Assembly: GCA_039810585.1 (NCBI GenBank)
Contig: JBDHXF010000027.1
Span: 1-51,605 of the forward strand
Direction: 5' to 3'
DNA length: 51,605 bases
Source of the DNA: JBBATK01 sp039810585
Lineage (GTDB): Bacteria > Bacteroidota > Ignavibacteria > Kapaibacteriales > NICIL-2
Shown piece after piece: positions 42,887 to 51,605 of the stretch. The notes beneath the pieces are model-generated. The model made no database searches and had not been told where the DNA came from. It was given only the letters and a program-made list of their open reading frames with translations. The position numbers were made by a program, and so were the translations under genes. Within the stretch, counting starts at the first letter, position 1. Every line of letters begins with the position of its first letter.

Positions 42887-45800
42887 TTAGTTAATCTTGA
42901 CGAGGCGAACAACCTTCTGCTTCGAGCCTTGCAAGAAGTGCAGGAAGTACACACCATTGGTGAGGCCTTGGCCAAGACGAACTTCAGTGTTGCGTTCAAC
43001 ATTATCGAGGGTTTCGACTACGCGACCTGCCAAATCGACAACGCGAATGGTTGCGGTTTCATGCGAGGTTGCAGCATAGGTGAAGCTGAACTCGTTGGTG
43101 AACGGATTCGGCGATACGTAAAGTTGAACGTCTTCGCCAGCGGTCATTTCCGATTCGTCTAAACCTTCGTCGATTGTCTTCGCTGCTGTACAACCTTGGT
43201 TGGACTGACCGAGGTAATCACCGTAGTGACCCGGGCAGTGCGTTGCAACCTGAGAAGCATAGCATGAGGTGGAGATACCACCGTGACAAATCCAGATCTT
43301 GCCACCGTTGCAACGGATATCCTTCACACAGACAGTTGTACTGCATTGTGTGACGCATCCATTGTTATTGGTGACTGTTACCACGAAGGTATAGCTACCG
43401 GCACTCGTTGGAGTAAAGACCGGCTTCGATGACGTGGTGCTGCTCAACATACTGGTTTGACCGCTCCATGAGTAGGTGTACCCGGTTCCGCCGGTCACTG
43501 TAGTTTTCAGTGTATCGGCAGATGCACCGTAGCCAATGTATAGACAGGAGTTATTTCCGCCGGTGTACACATTGCTATTCGGGCACAAGGTAATGGAGCA
43601 GCTTGACGTTGCATTGATGGTCACCACACTGTTGCAAGTAGCGGTATTGCCGTAGCTATCGGTAACCGTAAACTTCACGGTCTTCGATGGAGCGTCTGCG
43701 CAGGTAAAGCTTGTCTTCGACAAGGTCATTGATGCAATCGAGCCACAGGCCGCGCTACTACCGTTATTCACCGCCGAGGCGCTGAGTGTGGCGCTACCGT
43801 TGGTGAGGTTAAGAGTAACGTTCTTGCAGATAGCCGTTGGCGGATTGGTGTTCACCACATTAACAACAGCGGTTGCGCTTGAGGTGTTGCCATGAACATC
43901 GGTAACAGTCAGCACAACTGTGTTGTTGCCAATGTTTGCGCAGTTGAAGGAGCACGGTGTTACGGTCTTCGATTGAATACCACAGTTATCGGTACTACCA
44001 TTGTCCACTTGTGATGCTTGAATGGTAACGCTGCCGTTGGAGTTCAACGACACGGTGATATTCTTGGTGTGTACAACCGGAGCTGTATTGTCCGTTACCG
44101 TAACCGTTATCGTTGCGGTTGCGGTATTTCCACCCGCATCGACGGCCGTGACAACCACGGTGTTGACACCAACATCAGAACAATCGAAGGTTGTTTGTGA
44201 CAAGCATTCCGAAACGATGCTACAGTTGTCTGTACTACCGTTTTCGTATTGGGCTTGTGTTACCGTAACGCTACCATTGCTTCCAAGGTTCACGCTTACG
44301 TTCTTCACGTGCAACGTCGGAGGCGTCACGTCCTTCACCGTCACCACTGCTGATGCAGTTGATGTATTTCCTGAAGCGTCCGTCACCTTGAGGATAACGG
44401 TGTTCGGACCGATGTCGGAACAGTCGAAGGTACACGGCGTCACTGTCTTCGTTGAGATTGTACAATCATCCGTTGAGCCATTATCGACTTGGTCGGCGGT
44501 GATGGAAGCACTTCCGGACGAATTCAGGTTAACCGTAATGCACTTCGCACGTGCAATCGGAGCTGTATTGTCCTTCACTGTAACAGTGAATTGGCAAGTT
44601 GCCGTGTTACCACTCGCATCCGTTGCCTTGGCCGTTACTGTTGTGGTTCCAATTGGGAATCGGAACGTTCCGTAGCTCGGACAGGTCCGTGAACTGCAGT
44701 AGTCATCGTAATCCAGACCACAGTGGTTGTTACCACTGGAGTATTTAACCGTTACTGCCGAACAACAGTTGTCACTAGCCGTCACGTGCAACGTTACGCT
44801 CTTGGCGCATCCGCTTGAACCACCGCAGGAGGTGCTTGCGCCGCTCACGGTGATGTTCGACGAACAGGTCATGACCGGAGGTGTGTTGTCCTTCACCGTC
44901 ACAACAGCGCTGCAGGTTGCTGCATTACCCTTTGAATCGTACACAGTGAGAACAACTGTGTTACAACCCAATTGTGAGCAGTGGAAGGTGTTCGGACATA
45001 CGGTTCTTGAAACGATACCGCAGTTGTCGTAGCTGCCGTTATCGATGTCGGACGGATTGAGTGTGGCATTGCCATTTCCATCCAAGTAGATTGTCGCTGC
45101 CTTGCAGATCGCAACCGGAGGCGTGCAATCGCTTACCGTTACAATTGCGGAACAGCTCGCTGTATTACCACCAACATCGGTGACGATCAGCTTCACGGTG
45201 TTCGCACCGAGGTTAGAGCACGTGAAGGTATTCGGTGTTACCGTCATGTTTGCAATACCGCAAGCGTCTGTCGAGCAGTTGTTGACCTGAGCAGGTGTAA
45301 CCGTTACTGAACCGTTGGATCCTAGGCAAACGCTGACATTCTTGGTGTGAACCACCGGAGGAACAACGTCCTTCACGGTTACTGTAAACATGCAAGAAGC
45401 AGAGTTTCCGGAAGCATCGGTTGCAATAGCGTACACTTGCGTTGTACCTGCCGAGAAGTGGAAGGTATTGGTATGGCGCCAGTAGCACTGCTGTAGGTTG
45501 CAGTTATAGTGATCGTCATCCCAATCGTCACCGCAATGATGATCGCCACTCACGTTGGTGTACTTCATCGTCACTTGGCTACAGTTATCTACACCGGAGC
45601 CACAGAAGGTGATGTTAGCACCGCAGGTCGAGCTCGAGGAGGTAACCGTTACGTTGGATGGACAGTTCACCGTTGGAGGTGTATTGTCCTTGATGGTGAC
45701 TGTTGTGCAACAGGTAGCCGTATTACCGCTAGCGTCCGTTACCTTCAGTACCACGCTCTTGGTACCAATATCACAGCAGCTAAAGCTACTCGGTTTTACA

Positions 45801-48800
45801 CTCAAGGTAAACGAGCAGTTGTCGCTAGATCCGTTATCCACTTGTGAGGCATTTAAGGTAACGTGACCATCCTGATCGAGGTAAATCGTTGCGGTCTTAC
45901 ACACGGCTGTCGGAGGTGTATTATCGCGAACGGTGATCACCGTGGAGCAAGTTGCACTGTTACCGCATGCGTCGGTCAGTTTCCAAGTAACGGTTGTTGT
46001 ACCGAGTTGGAAGACAGCGCCGGCAAGTGTATTGGTATTGGTATAATCATTAACAAGCGTCTTGGTACCGCTACAGTTATCCGTGTAGGTCGGGTTAAGA
46101 CCTGTGCCGGACACTACATAGGTGCATCCGCTGTTTGTATTAGCACAGATTGGACCAACACAGTCGATACATGGAGCCGTGTGCGGAATGGTCACCTTGA
46201 AGGTTACGGTATTAGTATTACCGCATGCATCGGTAGCCTTCCACTCTACATTGGTCACTCCTTCGTTGAAATACTTACCAACGAGCGAGTTATTGCCTGT
46301 ACCGGTCGTTGCCCCGCTCAACGTGTATTTGAGCGTGTAGGAGTTACAATCTGATACGGAGGTATTGAATGTTGAGTTGGCCGGAGTGGTCTTTGTCCAG
46401 TTCTTGTCAGATACCGGCGACATGGTCGGACCTTCAGTGTCAACAACGGAGAACACAGCGGAGCTTGTTGCCCAGTTGCCGCAACCGTCAGTTGCCTTGA
46501 AGACCACTGTCATGTGTTTTGCAACACCGCAGTCTGTGGTCCAGCACCCTTCTGTTACTGTCCAACAAATCGAGCCGCAGGCATCCGACGCCGTTGCGCC
46601 ACCGTGGGCAGCTTCCCATGAACCCAGCAAGCAATTGATCGCATAGCTACCGGAGGAACACTCGATTGTTGTGTCGGAAGCCGGCACGCTAAAGATTGGA
46701 GCCTTCGTGTCGCGTACCGTAATCGTTTGCATAGTAGTGGCTGTGTTTCCACAAGCATCTGTTGCTTTCCACTTTCTGCTGATTGTGTAATTGTTTGCAC
46801 AGCTACCGGCACAGTAGGAATCTGTGTAGCTCAGTGTTGGTTCTTCAACACAATTGTCATCTGCCCAAGCGCTACCGGTTGAATTTGGCGTCAGATCGTC
46901 GTCGCAGTTCATCGACACATTCGCCGGAGCTACCACTGTTGGTGCCACGTTGTCACGAACGGTAATGATTTGCTGACATGATGCTGTGTTTCCACAGATA
47001 TCCGTTGCCTTGTACGTACGGTAAATCTTGTACTTATTGGTACAGGTTTGGTTTGCAATCACATCACAGACATGCACAACATCAATTGTTGTTGAGCAAT
47101 TGTCACTGGTCGTGACGGCGTCAACATCCGGTGCCGGGACATCGCCACTGCAGGTTACCGTTACGTTGTTCGGCGGCGTCATGTTTGGCGGTGTGATATC
47201 ACGAACCGTGATGAGCTGATTTGCCGAGCTTGTATTGCCGCAGCCGTCCATAACGGTCCACGTGCGATAGAATGAGTAGCTATTGGTGCATCCACCGGCA
47301 TTGGGCTGATTATCAAACCACTCAATGCTCGAGATTGAACTGCAGTTGTCGGTTGCCGTAGCCTTGCACAACGTTGCATTGGTAGTAGGATTAATATCTG
47401 CTGTACAATCCAACGTAATGTTTTGCGGCACAGTCATCGACGGCGGTGTAATATCTCGCACCGTGATTGTCTGGATGGTGGTTGCTGTATTGGAACACTG
47501 ATCTGTTGCCTTCCAGGTACGGATGAGTGTATAGTTACCTACACATCCGCCGGCTACGGTAGAATCGGAGTAACTAAGGGTGGTTGTACCGCAGTTGTCG
47601 GTTGCGGTAGCTGAGCCGCCGCACACCGACGGGGTTAGACTTGTTGTGCAAGCCACGGTAACATCGGCCGGAGCAGTGATACTCGGAGCGACATCATCGT
47701 ACACCGTAATGTGTTGTACACAAGTTGCCGTGTTTCCGCAGGCATCCGATGCACGATAGGTGCGGTTAATGGAGTACTTGTTGGCACAGGTACTGGAGCT
47801 CACCACATCGCAGACAAAGGTGACGGTAGTCGTGTTGCCGCTACAGTTGTCGTGCGCAGACACTGCATTGATGTCCGGCGTCGGAACAGCGTTTGCACAT
47901 GCAACGGTGATTGCATCCGGTGGCGTGATGGACGGTGGTACGTTATCGTTCACAACAATGGTTTGAGCCTTTGTTGCAACGTTGCTGCAAGCATCGGTTG
48001 CCTTGAACACGCGTGTGATAACATACTTGTTTGCGCATGTTTGGTTGGAGATTTGATCCGACACAAAACTGATCGACACCGGCAATTGACAATTATCCGT
48101 GGCGCTCACTCCGCTCGTAGTACACGGCGGAACGTTGGCGGCACAGGTAACGGTAATGTTTGCCGGCACGGTCATACTTGGCGCTTGATTGTCGTTCACC
48201 ACGATGGTTTGTACACAGGTAGCGCTGTTTCCACAGGCGTCCACCGCAGAGTACTTACGCTGCACCGTGAACTTATTGGAGCAGGTAACGGATGTTGTAA
48301 CATCGCATACATAGCTCACGGTCACTGTACCACCGCAATTGTCGGCTGCGCTAACGTCATCAGTGTTTTGATCCGGAATCGAACCGGCACAGCTAACTGT
48401 CACGTTGCTTGGACAAGTAATCGATGGAGCGATATTGTCGTACACCGTAATGATCTGAGCACAAGTCGTTTCGTTCGAACACGGATCTGACGCCATGTAG
48501 GTACGAGTGATCTTGTACTTGTTCTCACATTGAATATCAGAGGTAACCTCCGAAACGAAGCTGATGCTCACGCTACCGCTACAGTTGTCGGCAGCGCTAA
48601 TTGAATTTGGCGCCGGATCCGGGACCAGCGAGGAACATGCAACAGTAATGTTGCTCGGGCAGTTCATCGTTGGAGGCGTTACATCGTTCACCACGATAAT
48701 CTGATCGCACTCTGTGGTGTTGCCGCAGAGATCGGTAGCTACGTAGGAGCGAGTAACAGTGTATTGATTGGCGCAGATATACACAGTTGTTTCGTCGCCG

Positions 48801-51605
48801 GCAAAGCTTACTGTCGGCGTACCTGAGCAATTATCAGCCGCGGTTACCGCGTTGGTATTCGGAGCCGGAATTGCGGAAGCACACGTAACTGTAACCGAAG
48901 CCGGGCAATTGATTGTTGGCGGAATGGTGTCATTCACGACAATGAATTGCTGACACGTATTCGTATTACCACACACATCCGCTGCACGGTAGGTGCGAGC
49001 GATCGTGTAATGATTGGCGCATACTGATGACGTTGTTTGATCGCCAACAACGGTAATGGTAACATTTCCATTACAATTATCCGTAGCGCTCACTGCGGAA
49101 ATGGAGCATGCCGGAACGTTGGACGAGCAAGAGACGGTAAGGGACGCAGGGCAGGTCATTTGTGGCGGTACATTGTCATACACCGTGATGATCTGTGCAC
49201 AGGTAGAAGCATTGCTGCAAATATCTGTTGCCTTGTACGTTCTCTTGATTGTATAGCGATTAGCACAGGTTGACGATGTCGTCACATCCCCTACCCAACT
49301 GATATTCACCGTACCGGAACAGTTGTCGACTGCGCTGACGCTACCGCAGTTATTTGACGGTACCGCTCCGCTGCAGCTTACAGTGATGTTAGCAGGACAC
49401 GTGATGGACGGTGCGATGTTATCAAACACTGTAATGGTCTGTGAACATGTGCTGGTATTAGCGCAAACGTCTGCTGCCTTGTAGATACGAGTGATCTGGT
49501 ACTTGTTCGCACAGATAACATTGCAGGTTTGATCGGCAACCCAAGTCACCGTCACCTGACCGGAACAATTGTCCGTCGTAGTGACAGCGCCCGTGTTCAC
49601 AACCGGAACAGAACCGGCACAGCTAACGGTCACTGCTGCCGGGCATGTCATAGCCGGAGCAACATTGTCGTTCACCGTTATGATTTGTGTACAGGTTGTT
49701 GTATTTCCACAAACATCCGTTGCCTTATACGTGCGCTTCACGCTGTACTTGTTGGCACAGGTAGAGCTTGTGGTTTGATCGCCTTCCCAACTAATGTTCA
49801 CGGTACCGGCGCAGTTATCCGTAGCCGTTACTGTACCGCAGTTATAGGACGGAACAGCAGATGAGCAGGACACGGTAAGGGCGGCCGGGCAGGTCATTTG
49901 AGGTGCGATGTTATCGTTCACCGTGATGACTTGTACACAGGTTGCGGTATTGCTACACAAATCTGTGGCCATATAGGTGCGCTTCAACGAGTACTTGTTC
50001 GCACAGGTGCTATTGATCGTTTGATCTGCTACCCAGGTCACTGTCGGCGTACCGGAACAATTGTCCGCTGCCGTGACCAATGATGTATTTGGAGCAGGAA
50101 CGTCGCCGGCACAGGTAACGGTCGTCGAACTTGGACAACTCAGTGTCGGAGGAATGGAATCCTTCACGACAATGATTTGAGCACAGGTACTCCAGTTGGA
50201 ACACAGGTCAACTGCTTTGTAGGTACGTGTGATGGTGTACTTGTTCACACATTGAACAGACGAGGTCACATCGCACACGAAGCTAATGGTAGGCGTTCCA
50301 CTACAGTCATCTGCAGCACTTACACTGGCGGTGTTCTGAGCCGGAACGGCGGAAGAACAAGCCACCGTCACCGGACTCGGGCACACGATAGTCGGAGCCT
50401 GGTTGTCATTAACGGTAATCGTTTGTGTACAGGTGGTTGTGTTGTTACACAGATCGGTTGCGCGGTAGGTACGTGTGATCACGTACTTATTCACGCACTG
50501 CACGTTGCTCGTTTGATCGCAGACGAAGCTGATTGTCGGCGAACCGGCGCAGTTGTCAGCCGCATTCACACTGCTCGTGTTTGGTGCCGGAACGGCAGAT
50601 GCACAAGAAACGGTGAGTGCAGACGGACATGCCATTGTCGGCGCAATGCTATCGTTCACAATAATGGTTTGAGCACACGTTGTTGTATTACTGCACAGAT
50701 CGCTTGCGCGGTAGGTGCGAGTAATGGTGTACTTGTTGACGCAGATAACGTTGCAGGTTTGGTCGGACACAAAGCTGATAGTAGGCGTAGCTGCACAGTT
50801 GTCAGCAGCGCTGACCAAGCTCGTGTTCGGAGCCGGAACATCAGATGCACAAGCAACACGAACGGTTGCCGGACAGGTCATGGTCGGTGCCACATTATCA
50901 TTAACCGTAATCTTCTGAGTACAGGTTGCGTAATTATTACAACCGTCCGTTGCCTTGTAGGTGCGAGTAATAACGTAAGTGTTCGGGCATTGAACACTTC
51001 CGGTCACGTCACCTACAAAGGTGATGCTAATTCCACCACTGCAGTTATCCGTTGCCGTCACCAAGCTTGTGTTCGGAGCAGGAACGCTCATTGCACAGGT
51101 GACGGTAATAGCCGCCGGACAGGTCAAGCTTGGAGGTGTTACGTCGCGAACGGTAATCAATTGGTTGCAGGTACTGAAGTTACCACAGCCATCTGTTGCA
51201 ACGAAGGTACGTTGGAAGTGATAGCTGTTTGCGCAGCCATCGCTAACCGTCGAACCGGCACACAAGCCGTTTGTAATACTCGAAACGCCGCTACAGTTAT
51301 CGGTAGCCGTTGCATTTCCGGTGTGCGCGATATCCTGCGGATCTTGACAGTTAATGGTCACATTAGCCGGACAAACAATTGTCGGGGCGGTGTGATCGCG
51401 AACGGTAATCAGTTGATTACAGGTTGTGAAGTTACCGCATGAATCGGTAGCCGTCCACGTACGCTGGAAGTGATAGTTACCGGCACAACCGTCGTTGGTA
51501 GACGGACAGTCGAACCACGTAATGGTTTGTACACCGGAGCAATCGTCGGTCGCTGTTGCCTTGCCGAGTGCCACATTTGTTGTCGGGTTCTGCTGAGCCT
51601 GGCAG
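42887..51605 (-). CDS. Giant HYR-repeat protein with T9SS sorting domain (N-terminus beyond window)
   Basis: The frame is open from the right edge to a stop at 42887, at least 2905 residues. The visible order is about twenty tandem 82-residue Cys-rich modules with the core CPxxITVxC, ATDNCSG, CANKYxITRTYKATDxC and ITVNDNxAP (46430-51605); a linker with two divergent modules; about ten shorter HYR modules of 65-80 residues (43840-45920); a PKD/Ig-like segment; a short Cys/His motif (WICHGGISTSC, HCPGHYGDYLG); and a C-terminal T9SS type A sorting domain (VSPNPFTNEFSF, VVDLAGRVVETL, NGVYFLHF, KVVRLVKIN). This predicts export by T9SS and attachment to or release from the cell surface, as an adhesin or S-layer-like fibre. 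The HYR module is related to Ig folds and known in adhesion proteins. A strong terminator follows. Confidence 0.93.
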   Translation of the reverse strand, partial: CQAQQNPTTNVALGKATATDDCSGVQTITWFDCPSTNDGCAGNYHFQRTWTATDSCGNFTTCNQLITVRDHTAPTIVCPANVTINCQDPQDIAHTGNATATDNCSGVSSITNGLCAGSTVSDGCANSYHFQRTFVATDGCGNFSTCNQLITVRDVTPPSLTCPAAITVTCAMSVPAPNTSLVTATDNCSGGISITFVGDVTGSVQCPNTYVITRTYKATDGCNNYATCTQKITVNDNVAPTMTCPATVRVACASDVPAPNTSLVSAADNCAATPTISFVSDQTCNVICVNKYTITRTYRASDLCSNTTTCAQTIIVNDSIAPTMACPSALTVSCASAVPAPNTSSVNAADNCAGSPTISFVCDQTSNVQCVNKYVITRTYRATDLCNNTTTCTQTITVNDNQAPTIVCPSPVTVACSSAVPAQNTASVSAADDCSGTPTISFVCDVTSSVQCVNKYTITRTYKAVDLCSNWSTCAQIIVVKDSIPPTLSCPSSTTVTCAGDVPAPNTSLVTAADNCSGTPTVTWVADQTINSTCANKYSLKRTYMATDLCSNTATCVQVITVNDNIAPQMTCPAALTVSCSSAVPSYNCGTVTATDNCAGTVNISWEGDQTTSSTCANKYSVKRTYKATDVCGNTTTCTQIITVNDNVAPAMTCPAAVTVSCAGSVPVVNTGAVTTTDNCSGQVTVTWVADQTCNVICANKYQITRIYKAADVCANTSTCSQTITVFDNIAPSITCPANITVSCSGAVPSNNCGSVSAVDNCSGTVNISWVGDVTTSSTCANRYTIKRTYKATDICSNASTCAQIITVYDNVPPQMTCPASLTVSCSSNVPACSISAVSATDNCNGNVTITVVGDQTTSSVCANHYTIARTYRAADVCGNTNTCQQFIVVNDTIPPTINCPASVTVTCASAIPAPNTNAVTAADNCSGTPTVSFAGDETTVYICANQYTVTRSYVATDLCGNTTECDQIIVVNDVTPPTMNCPSNITVACSSLVPDPAPNSISAADNCSGSVSISFVSEVTSDIQCENKYKITRTYMASDPCSNETTCAQIITVYDNIAPSITCPSNVTVSCAGSIPDQNTDDVSAADNCGGTVTVSYVCDVTTSVTCSNKFTVQRKYSAVDACGNSATCVQTIVVNDNQAPSMTVPANITVTCAANVPPCTTSGVSATDNCQLPVSISFVSDQISNQTCANKYVITRVFKATDACSNVATKAQTIVVNDNVPPSITPPDAITVACANAVPTPDINAVSAHDNCSGNTTTVTFVCDVVSSSTCANKYSINRTYRASDACGNTATCVQHITVYDDVAPSITAPADVTVACTTSLTPSVCGGSATATDNCGTTTLSYSDSTVAGGCVGNYTLIRTWKATDQCSNTATTIQTITVRDITPPSMTVPQNITLDCTADINPTTNATLCKATATDNCSSISSIEWFDNQPNAGGCTNSYSFYRTWTVMDGCGNTSSANQLITVRDITPPNMTPPNNVTVTCSGDVPAPDVDAVTTSDNCSTTIDVVHVCDVIANQTCTNKYKIYRTYKATDICGNTASCQQIITVRDNVAPTVVAPANVSMNCDDDLTPNSTGSAWADDNCVEEPTLSYTDSYCAGSCANNYTISRKWKATDACGNTATTMQTITVRDTKAPIFSVPASDTTIECSSGSYAINCLLGSWEAAHGGATASDACGSICWTVTEGCWTTDCGVAKHMTVVFKATDGCGNWATSSAVFSVVDTEGPTMSPVSDKNWTKTTPANSTFNTSVSDCNSYTLKYTLSGATTGTGNNSLVGKYFNEGVTNVEWKATDACGNTNTVTFKVTIPHTAPCIDCVGPICANTNSGCTYVVSGTGLNPTYTDNCSGTKTLVNDYTNTNTLAGAVFQLGTTTVTWKLTDACGNSATCSTVITVRDNTPPTAVCKTATIYLDQDGHVTLNASQVDNGSSDNCSFTLSVKPSSFSCCDIGTKSVVLKVTDASGNTATCCTTVTIKDNTPPTVNCPSNVTVTSSSSTCGANITFCGSGVDNCSQVTMKYTNVSGDHHCGDDWDDDHYNCNLQQCYWRHTNTFHFSAGTTQVYAIATDASGNSASCMFTVTVKDVVPPVVHTKNVSVCLGSNGSVTVTPAQVNNCSTDACGIANMTVTPNTFTCSNLGANTVKLIVTDVGGNTASCSAIVTVSDCTPPVAICKAATIYLDGNGNATLNPSDIDNGSYDNCGIVSRTVCPNTFHCSQLGCNTVVLTVYDSKGNAATCSAVVTVKDNTPPVMTCSSNITVSGASTSCGGSSGCAKSVTLHVTASDNCCSAVTVKYSSGNNHCGLDYDDYCSSRTCPSYGTFRFPIGTTTVTAKATDASGNTATCQFTVTVKDNTAPIARAKCITVNLNSSGSASITADQVDNGSTDDCTISTKTVTPCTFDCSDIGPNTVILKVTDASGNTSTASAVVTVKDVTPPTLHVKNVSVNLGSNGSVTVTQAQYENGSTDNCSIVSECLSQTTFDCSDVGVNTVVVTAVDAGGNTATATITVTVTDNTAPVVHTKNITVSLNSNGSVTIQASQVDNGSTDNCGIQSKTVTPCSFNCANIGNNTVVLTVTDVHGNTSSATAVVNVVNTNPPTAICKNVTLNLTNGSATLSASAVNNGSSAACGSIASMTLSKTSFTCADAPSKTVKFTVTDSYGNTATCNSVVTINATSSCSITLCPNSNVYTGGNNSCLYIGYGASADTLKTTVTGGTGYTYSWSGQTSMLSSTTSSKPVFTPTSAGSYTFVVTVTNNNGCVTQCSTTVCVKDIRCNGGKIWICHGGISTSCYASQVATHCPGHYGDYLGQSNQGCTAAKTIDEGLDESEMTAGEDVQLYVSPNPFTNEFSFTYAATSHETATIRVVDLAGRVVETLDNVERNTEVRLGQGLTNGVYFLHFLQGSKQKVVRLVKIN
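43840..45920 (-). repeat. Short HYR-type module array
   Basis: About ten modules of 65-80 residues. Most begin after (D/N)xTPP and contain NLGSNGSVTV or YLDxDGHVTL, DNGSTDNCSI, NTVxLTVTDASGNTAT and TVTVKDNTPP. Two are inserted variants with a His/Tyr/Cys-rich loop and AGTTQV or IGTTTV. They differ from the 82-residue modules by their shorter length and fewer cysteines. Confidence 0.8.
46430..51605 (-). repeat. Tandem array of about twenty 246-bp (82-residue) HYR-like repeats
   Basis: Unit boundaries at each ITVxDNxAP show close spacing of about 82 residues, six mostly conserved cysteines per unit and a strongly conserved TRTYKATDxC strand. Neighbouring units in the middle of the array are most alike, while units near 46430-47900 are more divergent (VPAN, PPDN starts). 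The array reaches the right edge and its total number is unknown. Confidence 0.9.

Noticed and set aside
47711..48490. 259-codon plus-strand frame and similar ones at 44022-44675 and 45863-46354
   Set aside because: Also antisense to the HYR-repeat gene, with compositional bias and no family motif.
50177..51442. 421-codon open frame on the plus strand, antisense to the giant HYR gene
   Set aside because: It mirrors the repeated codons of the HYR array; the translation is Arg/Cys/His-rich with no fold or start site.
46430..51605. Regular repeats that could suggest a CRISPR array
   Set aside because: The period of 246 bp is coding and corresponds to 82-residue protein modules; no short identical repeats with unique spacers.

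Overview
The window looks like a chromosomal segment of a free-living Gram-negative bacterium of the Bacteroidota/Chlorobiota group, probably near Kapabacteria or Ignavibacteria; this placement is an inference. The support is a type IX secretion (T9SS) C-terminal sorting domain, a TonB-dependent receptor with a carboxypeptidase-like N-terminal domain, an OmpA protein with thrombospondin type-3 repeats, few strong Shine-Dalgarno sites, and promoters matching the Bacteroidota pattern TTTG-N19-TAnnTTTG. No phage, insertion sequence or CRISPR array was seen.

Layout. Both ends are occupied by giant secreted-protein genes on the minus strand. The left one (1-7517, C-terminus outside) has a signal peptide, an Fn3 domain, two beta-helix regions and at least eight Ig-like domains. 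The right one (42887-51605, N-terminus outside) has about twenty 82-residue Cys-rich HYR-like repeats, then shorter HYR modules, then a T9SS sorting domain. Between them lie housekeeping genes: ftsH; dnaA with a candidate oriC; a small basic protein, rpmE and rpsR; clpP; an isomerase-like protein with a pirin; a Y-family polymerase; an aminotransferase; dprA; the OmpA-like protein; yqeY, a DUF1361 membrane protein and mutS2; a Fur-family regulator; topA; and yjbQ, an unknown gene, ybeY, a DUF494/Smg-like gene and tRNA-Arg(CCU).

From 31430 to 38815 (minus strand) is a five-gene signalling operon: a membrane PAS histidine kinase, a single-domain response regulator, a receiver-PAS-kinase hybrid, a two-receiver regulator, and a protein with a degenerate receiver and a possible CheX-like C-terminus. 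Three junctions are TAATG overlaps. Just before the last junction is a run of ten A, where a -1 shift would fuse the last two proteins and complete the receiver fold of the downstream one. This is the most unusual small-scale signal in the window. A 16-bp perfect palindrome lies just upstream of the operon's first start codon. A divergent TonB-dependent receptor gene follows.

Two stretches of more than 1 kb (about 11.65-12.95 kb and 41.55-42.83 kb) have no convincing gene. All coordinates, motifs and translations were read by eye; no similarity search was run, so family names rest on recognised motifs.
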